Made by a program: the position numbers and the translations under genes
Assembly: GCA_937897535.1 (NCBI GenBank)
Contig: CALCQB010000031.1
Span: 1 to 8,095, forward strand
Source of the DNA: an uncultured Novosphingobium sp.
Lineage (GTDB): Bacteria > Pseudomonadota > Alphaproteobacteria > Sphingomonadales > Sphingomonadaceae
DNA: 8,095 nucleotides
Direction of reading: 5' to 3'
The notes under the pieces: model-generated
The model's input: the letters and a program-made list of their open reading frames with translations, nothing else
Told to the model about the DNA's origin: nothing
The model's database searches: none
Shown: in pieces, positions 1 to 4,169 of the stretch
How the letters are laid out: every line of letters begins with the position of its first letter
Numbering within the stretch: the first letter of the stretch is position 1

Positions 1-1
1 A

Positions 2-958
2 GGCCTCGGCGCCGAGGTTCCGGAAGCCGGCAAGGCGGCGCCTACGAAGGCGCCCCCACGCAAGTCGAACTACGATCATCCGCTTCGCCGCGGCTTTACC
101 GGAGCTGCGCCCGCGCCAGCCCGGAGTGAGTCCGATCCGGGGGTGCTGCGCCTTTCTACAGGGGTCAGCTATTCCGAAGGCGATTACGGCGATATCCTGG
201 ACACCAAGGTGATCGCCGCGCCGATCGGGCTGAAATACAGCAAGGGCGGTTTTTCGGTCCGGGTCTCGATCCCCTTCATCCACATCGATGGCCCCGGGAG
301 CCTGATCGACACACCCGGCGCAGGCGGCACGGTCGACGATAGCGGCGGGACCAGTGGATCAGGTTCGAACAGCGGCTCTGGATCGTCGGGCTCCGGCAGC
401 TCGGGCGGTTCGGGCTCATCGGGCGGCAGCACCAGCGGCGGGACCGTGGTTACTGTACCCGGCGCGACCAGCAACAAGCGCAGCGGGTTCGGCGATGTCT
501 CGCTCAGCGCGGCCTATTCGTTCGAACTGACCGACAGCACCTTTTTCGACCTGACCGGGCGGGTCAAACTGCCGACCGCCTCGCAGGCCAAGCGGCTCGG
601 CACCGGCAAGGTCGATTTCAGCCTGGGCGGCGATCTGGTCCAGGAATTCGGCGATGCCACCTTCTATGCCGGCGGTGCGCGCAAGTTCCGGGGCAAGCCG
701 GTCGGCTCGAGCCTGCAGGACACCTGGAGCTTTGCCGGCGGGCTCAGCTACCGGCTGCCGGGGCGGACCTCGGTCGGGGTTGACTATGACTGGCAGGAAG
801 CCTCGTTCCTTGGCAACGGTCCGTCGAGCGAGGTGACCGGCTGGATCAACTTCGGCCTGACCCGGCGGGTGCGGGTCCAGCTGTTTGCCTCGACCGGAAC
901 CAACAGCCAGAGCACCGACTTCGCCGCCGGTCTCTCGCTGAGCGTCCGGCTCAACTGA
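2..958 (+). CDS. outer-membrane barrel-like envelope protein, 5' end missing
   Basis: Reading frame is open without a stop from base 2 to the TGA at 956-958 (318 residues), so the gene runs in from outside the window. The first in-frame start-type codon is GTG at 143, but it has no ribosome-binding site and the 47 codons before it keep G/C-rich third positions, so I treat 143 as internal. Three parts are visible: a Pro/Ala/Lys-rich, probably periplasmic stretch (about residues 1-46), a first block of alternating beta-strand-like segments (GVSYSEGDYGD, then SVRVSIPFIHIDGP) interrupted by a Gly/Ser-rich linker at 114-148, and a second block of amphipathic strands to the end. The style resembles the poorly characterised alphaproteobacterial 'transporter' barrels grouped with the MetA-pathway-of-phenol-degradation family; that family assignment is from memory of motif style and no substrate can be named. 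The last residue is Asn rather than the aromatic residue usual in outer-membrane barrels. It converges on the anti-sigma gene. Confidence 0.7.
   Translation, partial: GLGAEVPEAGKAAPTKAPPRKSNYDHPLRRGFTGAAPAPARSESDPGVLRLSTGVSYSEGDYGDILDTKVIAAPIGLKYSKGGFSVRVSIPFIHIDGPGSLIDTPGAGGTVDDSGGTSGSGSNSGSGSSGSGSSGGSGSSGGSTSGGTVVTVPGATSNKRSGFGDVSLSAAYSFELTDSTFFDLTGRVKLPTASQAKRLGTGKVDFSLGGDLVQEFGDATFYAGGARKFRGKPVGSSLQDTWSFAGGLSYRLPGRTSVGVDYDWQEASFLGNGPSSEVTGWINFGLTRRVRVQLFASTGTNSQSTDFAAGLSLSVRLN
341..445 (+). repeat. Gly/Ser linker tract bounded by 12-bp direct repeats
   Basis: Codons 114-148 of the first gene encode an almost pure Gly/Ser/Thr linker made of SGSGS and SSGG units. The tract begins and ends with the same 12 bases, AGCGGCGGGACC (341-352 and 434-445), 93 bp apart and in the same frame (both encode SGGT). 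Inside are imperfect repeats of TCGGGC and GGCAGC type. The arrangement fits growth or shrinkage by slipped-strand replication in multiples of three, which would keep the frame. Confidence 0.7.
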
Positions 959-980
959 TCATAGATGTAGCGAATTGGAT

Positions 981-1006
981 GGGGCGGCCGCCTTAGCGGT
1001 CGCCCC
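981..1006. terminator. 11-bp stem-loop between convergent genes, stop codon in loop
   Basis: Arms 981-991 (GGGGCGGCCGC) and 996-1006 (GCGGTCGCCCC) pair over 11 bp with one G-T wobble around the four-base loop CTTA; two further A-T pairs extend the stem outward. It lies between the ends of two convergent genes, so it could act on both transcripts. The anti-sigma stop codon (TAA on the minus strand, 993-995) is inside the loop. Neither side has a run of T, so this is not a canonical intrinsic terminator; mRNA 3'-end protection is an alternative. Confidence 0.5.
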
Positions 1007-1691
1007 ATTGCTGTGCGATCAGCGCGCGTTCGGCTACTGAATCGAGCGGATCGGCAGTTTTCAAACGGGCATTGGCGGCGTCGATCTCCGCCGCGGTTCC
1101 GCCGCCGGCCAGCTGGATATCGCCGTCCGCCACCGGACCGAGGTCCTTGGCTTCGGCCTCGACCTTCCAGCCCTTCGCATCGCGGCAGGCGATCCCGGCG
1201 TGATCGTCGACCCGGTATTCACGGCACCAGCGGCCGTCAGCCGCCCGGGCGGTAAACTGCGGCACAAGCGTGCGGCCGTCGGCCAGTCTGGCCTGCTGGA
1301 GCGCGGGGGTGCTTTCCAGGGCGAAGGACAGCCCGCCATCCTGCGCCGTGTCGGCTGGTCGCTGGACCATCACCAGCACCAGCGCCAAGCCCGCCGCCAG
1401 CGCCCCGCCGACCGGCAGCCAGCGCTGGCGCCACCACGGCGGATTGTCATTGGCGGCGCTGGGCAGGGCTTCGGGTTCGGCCAATCCCAGCCTCGCCAGC
1501 AGATCGTCGCCGATCGGCTCTTGCGCCAGCGGGGCCAGCGCTCCGGAGATGAAGCTGTCATTCGCGCGCCAGCTGGCCGCCCGCGCCGCCAGTGCCGGAT
1601 CGCGTTCCAGCTCGGCCTCGAACGCTGCGGCCTCCTGCGGCGTCATTGCCCCGTCGAGCCAAGCCGAAAGCCGTTCCTCGATATCGCTCAT
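993..1691 (-). CDS. anti-sigma factor, single-pass membrane protein
   Basis: A 232-residue protein that probably binds and holds the ECF sigma factor encoded just upstream at the inner membrane. Residues 1-60 form an acidic helical domain (MSDIEERLSAWLDGAMTPQE at the start), typical of sigma-binding domains. Residues 91-109 are one hydrophobic segment (GGALAAGLALVLVMV) after a WWRQRW stretch, giving a cytoplasmic N-terminus. Residues 110-232 would be periplasmic and contain the only two cysteines, C156 in RWCREY and C169 in GIACR. The HxxxCxxC zinc motif of ZAS-type anti-sigma factors is absent. The ATG (1691-1689) overlaps the sigma stop codon as ATGA, indicating translational coupling. Identification rests on gene position plus topology; sequence similarity to a named anti-sigma family was not tested. 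Confidence 0.85.
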   Translation of the reverse strand: MSDIEERLSAWLDGAMTPQEAAAFEAELERDPALAARAASWRANDSFISGALAPLAQEPIGDDLLARLGLAEPEALPSAANDNPPWWRQRWLPVGGALAAGLALVLVMVQRPADTAQDGGLSFALESTPALQQARLADGRTLVPQFTARAADGRWCREYRVDDHAGIACRDAKGWKVEAEAKDLGPVADGDIQLAGGGTAAEIDAANARLKTADPLDSVAERALIAQQWGDR

Positions 1692-2212
1692 TGCAGGCCC
1701 CCCTGGCTGCGGCCGACCACCGCATCGATCCGGGCCCGGGCGCGGGCCAGGCGGCTCATGATCGTGCCGAGCGGCACTTCGAGCACCTCGGCTGCCTCGC
1801 GGTAGCTCAGCCCTTCGACCACCACCAGCAGGAAGGTGCTGCGCTGATCCTCAGGGACGGACTGCAGCGCGCGCTGGGCGGCGGCAAGGTCCGAACGGTT
1901 CTCGACCGTGTCGCGGCCATCCTCACCACTGGTCTCGGCGATCTCCTCGATATCGATCTGCGGCCCGCGCCGCCGGGCGCTGCGGATCGCATCGATGTGC
2001 AGGTTGCGCGCGATCCGGAACATCCACGCATCGACGCGGCTTCCGGTCTCAAACTGGTACGCGCGGGCCAATGCGCGTTCGACCGTCGACTGCATCAGAT
2101 CATCTCCATCTTCGCCATGCCCGGTCAAACCCCGGCAGAACCGGCGCAGGCGCGGCAGCGCAGCGATGATCTCAGCGCGCATTGCCCCACTGTCCGGACC
2201 GGAATCGGTCAT
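1688..2212 (-). CDS. ECF-type RNA polymerase sigma factor
   Basis: A 174-residue group 4 sigma factor. Region 2 spans roughly the first 75 residues, with the DDLMQSTVERA segment and the region 2.3/2.4 signature DAWMFRIARNLHIDAIRSA used for promoter melting and -10 recognition. Region 4 is C-terminal: AAAQRALQSVPEDQRSTFLL, then the helix-turn-helix LSYREAAEVLEVPLGTIMSR that contacts the -35 box. There is no C-terminal extension, in line with simple two-domain ECF factors. I chose ATG 2212 because AGGAG lies 5 nt upstream (2222-2218). An in-frame TTG at 2245 would add 11 residues but lies inside the predicted promoter; ATG 2182 is a downstream alternative. The stop overlaps the anti-sigma start by 4 nt. 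Promoter sequence GGAAT-N16-CGTT upstream suggests autoregulation. I cannot assign an ECF group number from sequence alone. Confidence 0.93.
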   Translation of the reverse strand: MTDSGPDSGAMRAEIIAALPRLRRFCRGLTGHGEDGDDLMQSTVERALARAYQFETGSRVDAWMFRIARNLHIDAIRSARRRGPQIDIEEIAETSGEDGRDTVENRSDLAAAQRALQSVPEDQRSTFLLVVVEGLSYREAAEVLEVPLGTIMSRLARARARIDAVVGRSQGGLQ

Positions 2213-2217
2213 CTCAA

Positions 2218-2222
2218 CTCCT
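2218..2222 (-). promoter_or_regulatory. ribosome-binding site of the sigma factor gene
   Basis: Minus-strand AGGAG (plus-strand CTCCT), 5 nt before ATG 2212. This decides the start over the upstream TTG at 2245. Confidence 0.7.
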
Positions 2223-2226
2223 GCCA

Positions 2227-2251
2227 AACGACCGGCGCAGCGCAAAATTCC
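2227..2251 (-). promoter_or_regulatory. predicted ECF promoter for the sigma/anti-sigma operon
   Basis: Read on the minus strand: -35 GGAAT (2251-2247), 16-nt spacer, -10 CGTT (2230-2227). GGAA-type -35 boxes with CGT-type -10 boxes are a known form of ECF promoter. The same elements with the same spacer occur on the opposite strand in front of the protease gene. The -10 box ends only 14 nt before ATG 2212, so the predicted transcript would have a leader of about 6-9 nt and might start inside the ribosome-binding site; this is the weak point of the call. Confidence 0.55.
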
Positions 2252-2302
2252 CGCAACCCGTCGCTATTTTTTGCCTTTGCCATACCTATTTGCAAGTGCT
2301 GT

Positions 2303-2327
2303 GGAATAAGTCTGTCCGCATTGCGTT
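2303..2327 (+). promoter_or_regulatory. predicted ECF promoter for the S8 protease gene
   Basis: GGAAT (2303-2307), 16-nt spacer, CGTT (2324-2327), the same pattern as on the minus strand in this intergenic region. Transcription would begin near 2333-2335, leaving a leader of about 40 nt with a good Shine-Dalgarno site before ATG 2376. The spacing and the match to its divergent partner suggest recognition by the sigma factor encoded next door. Confidence 0.65.
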
Positions 2328-2335
2328 GAGTCAAC
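2325..2335. promoter_or_regulatory. 11-bp palindrome over the protease -10/start region
   Basis: GTTGA-G-TCAAC is a perfect palindrome that shares three bases with the predicted -10 element and covers the predicted transcription start. It could be an operator for an extra repressor, or chance; no family match is claimed. Confidence 0.3.
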
Positions 2336-2360
2336 ACGGCAGACCGTGGGGTTTGACGCA

Positions 2361-2367
2361 AGGGAGG
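2361..2367 (+). promoter_or_regulatory. strong ribosome-binding site of the protease gene
   Basis: AGGGAGG, 8 nt before ATG 2376. It sets the start at 2376 rather than at the in-frame GTG 2346, which would put ten residues ahead of the signal peptide. Confidence 0.8.
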
Positions 2368-2375
2368 TTGCAGCG

Positions 2376-3806
2376 ATGAAATTCCGGTCCGGTTCCGCTT
2401 TGGTGCTGATCGCGGCCGCTGCGCTGACCGCGTGGCAGGCCGCCCCGGCGCATGAGCGCGATCCCGATACCGCATCAAAGGCGCAGGACCGGCTCGACAA
2501 GGACACCCGCGACATCGCCGATCGTGCGGCCCGGCGCGATACCGACTATGCCCAGGATCGCGCTCGGATCGAGGCCGACATGCTCAAGGATCCGCGCAAG
2601 GCGGCCGATCTCGAAAAGCTCGACGCCGACTATGCCCGCGAAACCCAGAAGCTGAACGAGGATGCGGCCAAGGCGCAGCAGGACTTTGCCGAGGAAAGCG
2701 CCAAGGAGGCCGAAGATCTGGCCGAGCACGGCCAGGACAGTGCCGATCGCGGCAGCAGCGCCGAAATGCGCGACCTCGGCCAGAGCGAAGGTGCGGAGTT
2801 CGACGACAAGGGCTTTCCGGTCCGGCGCGGCGAAGTGGTCGGGATCGACCTGTCGCCCGAGACGGTCACCAAGGCCGAAGGCAGGGGCTTCAAGGTGCTG
2901 GCCCGCGAACGGCTGGAGACGCTTGACCGCGAAGTGATCCGGCTGTCCGCCCCCACGGGGATGGATGCGCAGACCGCGCTGCGAGAGCTGCGCGCGATCG
3001 ATCCCGCTGCGGTGATCGACCTGGTTCACTACTACGGCCTCAATCTGACCGCCGGAGGCAAGGGTCATGCGGTTCGCGACAAGCAGATGGCCCGCGCTCC
3101 GGCCCAGAAGGTCACCGTCGGCGTGATCGATACCGCCGTCGCCCCGCACGCGGCGCTGCGCGGGGCCCAGATCACCCCTTGGCCGGCCGGAAACCTGGCC
3201 ATGGCCCCAACCGCGCACGGCACCGCCGTCGCCTCGTTGCTGGCCAGCGAAGGGCAGGCGCGGATCTTTTCGGCGAATATCTTTCGTGGCAGCGCCGAGC
3301 GCCCGTTCACGTCGGCCGACGTGATCGCCGACGCGCTCGAATGGATGGTGCAAAGCGGGGTGCCGACCATCAACATGAGTCTGGCTGGCCCGCGCAATGC
3401 AATCCTCGACCGGCTGATCCGCGATGCGATCGCGCGCGGGCGGACGATCGTCGCCGCCGCGGGTAATGGCGGCCCCGCCGCGCCCCCGGCCTATCCGGCC
3501 GCAGTCCCTGGCGTGGTCGCGGTGACCGCGGTTGACAAGGATCTGAGGATCTACCGCTATGCCAATCGCGGCACCTACATCACGATTGCCGCGAACGGGG
3601 TCGACGTGCTCGCCGCGCGCGCGCCGGGCGGCTTCGCCCGCTTCACCGGCACCTCGTTCGCCACGCCGCACGTGACCGGCTGGATCGCCCGATGCCGCGC
3701 GGCCGGCAATCCGGCCCGCAGCTGCGAGGCGGCGCTGAAGAAAGCTGCGCGCGATCTGGGCACTCCGGGCCGCGACGACGTGTTCGGGCTGGGCTATCTG
3801 GAGTAG
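2376..3806 (+). CDS. exported S8 (subtilisin-like) serine protease with charged N-terminal region
   Basis: A 476-residue exported endopeptidase. Residues 1-25 are a signal peptide (MKFRSGSALVLIAAAALTAW, then APA and likely cleavage before HERD). Residues 26-145 form a highly charged, Asp/Lys/Ala-rich helical or coiled-coil segment with no cysteine. Residues 146-225 look like a prodomain/inhibitor-like region (GEVVGIDLSPETV, GFKVLARERLETLDREVIRL). The catalytic domain covers about 245-476: Asp252 in VGVIDTAVAPH, His281 in AHGTAVASLLA, oxyanion Asn364 in AAAGNGG and nucleophile Ser427 in GTSFATPH, so the triad is complete and the enzyme should be active. Two cysteines (C440, C450) near the C-terminus may form a disulfide. 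It is divergent from the ECF sigma/anti-sigma operon and has a matching ECF promoter, so it is a likely regulon member. Substrate is unknown; cleavage of envelope proteins or of the anti-sigma factor is speculation. Confidence 0.92.
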   Translation: MKFRSGSALVLIAAAALTAWQAAPAHERDPDTASKAQDRLDKDTRDIADRAARRDTDYAQDRARIEADMLKDPRKAADLEKLDADYARETQKLNEDAAKAQQDFAEESAKEAEDLAEHGQDSADRGSSAEMRDLGQSEGAEFDDKGFPVRRGEVVGIDLSPETVTKAEGRGFKVLARERLETLDREVIRLSAPTGMDAQTALRELRAIDPAAVIDLVHYYGLNLTAGGKGHAVRDKQMARAPAQKVTVGVIDTAVAPHAALRGAQITPWPAGNLAMAPTAHGTAVASLLASEGQARIFSANIFRGSAERPFTSADVIADALEWMVQSGVPTINMSLAGPRNAILDRLIRDAIARGRTIVAAAGNGGPAAPPAYPAAVPGVVAVTAVDKDLRIYRYANRGTYITIAANGVDVLAARAPGGFARFTGTSFATPHVTGWIARCRAAGNPARSCEAALKKAARDLGTPGRDDVFGLGYLE

Positions 3807-4086
3807 GCGGGCAAGCCGCGCTGCGGCTGCCTTCCTCGGTCCACAACACGCCTCACCGAAAGCCGGGCGCGCCAGCAAGGCTGCCGACCGTTTCCGCGAA
3901 CGATCGCTGCGAAGCGGTTGCACGGCTTGGCGATCCCGGTTTGAAAATGGGCCTGACCAATAATGGCGCACGCAACAAGTCATTGGGCGCACCCGAAAGA
4001 TGCTTCGGCACGCACGTCGGGTCTCAAGCAATCCAGCGCAACCGCCGGGCATGTCGTATGGCGGTAAGCGCCCCTTACTAGGTCAG
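3807..4086. other. non-coding stretch after the protease gene
   Basis: I see no supported gene here. An open frame running on from inside the protease gene to 4081 has no family features and no ribosome-binding site. Small structures present are a 6-bp stem-loop AGCCGC/GCGGCT with a 3-nt loop (3814-3828) just after the protease stop, without a T-run and therefore only a weak terminator candidate, and CCGAA/TTCGG arms (3993-3997 and 4004-4008). A copy of GACCAATA (3955-3962) recurs in the receptor promoter region. Confidence 0.5.
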
Positions 4087-4135
4087 CTTACCAGCTGGCG
4101 CTTGACAGCATAGACCAATATCCATAACTGGTAAG
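4087..4135. promoter_or_regulatory. inverted repeat CTTACCAG/CTGGTAAG bracketing the receptor promoter
   Basis: CTTACCAG (4087-4094) and CTGGTAAG (4128-4135) are perfect 8-bp inverted copies whose centres lie 41 bp apart, close to four helical turns. The left copy sits just upstream of the -35 box and the right copy overlaps the -10 region, as expected for two operator sites bound by one regulator, possibly with looping. Confidence 0.5.
4102..4130 (+). promoter_or_regulatory. sigma70-like promoter of the TonB receptor gene
   Basis: The -35 box TTGACA (4102-4107) is a perfect consensus. At 17 nt spacing the -10 would be TAACTG (4125-4130), a poor match, and nearby CATAAC (4123-4128) is closer to TATAAT but with a short 15-nt spacer. 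The region is clearly richer in A/T than its surroundings. A weak -10 is common for activated or tightly repressed promoters. Confidence 0.5.
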
Positions 4136-4139
4136 ACCA
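4129..4139. promoter_or_regulatory. GntR/FadR-type operator candidate
   Basis: TGGT-AAG-ACCA is a palindrome of the form TNGTNNNACNA known for FadR-subfamily GntR regulators, which include regulators of hexuronate genes (UxuR/ExuR sites have a TGGTATACCA core). It lies over or just behind the -10 box and about 30 bp before the receptor start, a repressor position. The regulator itself is not in the window. Confidence 0.5.
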
Positions 4140-4169
4140 CTACGTAAAACCGATTCTGGGAGGGGTCTT

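Noticed and set aside
143..145. GTG as the start of the first gene
   Set aside because: The same frame is open to base 2 with coding-like third positions and no ribosome-binding site lies before 143; a start outside the window is more likely.
1592..2329. 245-codon plus-strand frame opposite the sigma factor
   Set aside because: Antisense shadow; the minus-strand sigma factor has clear region 2 and region 4 motifs.
2346..2348. GTG as the start of the protease
   Set aside because: It adds ten polar residues before the signal peptide and ignores AGGGAGG placed 8 nt before ATG 2376.
3814..3828. Stem-loop AGCCGC/GCGGCT as protease terminator
   Set aside because: Only 6 bp, tight 3-nt loop and no T-run; expected by chance in DNA this rich in G and C.
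2475..4052. 525-codon open frame on the minus strand opposite the protease
   Set aside because: Arg/Gly/Ala-rich with no recognisable domain, antisense to a gene with a complete catalytic triad; a typical shadow frame in high-GC coding DNA.
3692..4081. 129-codon plus-strand frame leaving the end of the protease gene into the gap
   Set aside because: Starts inside the protease in another frame, has no ribosome-binding site and no domain-like sequence.
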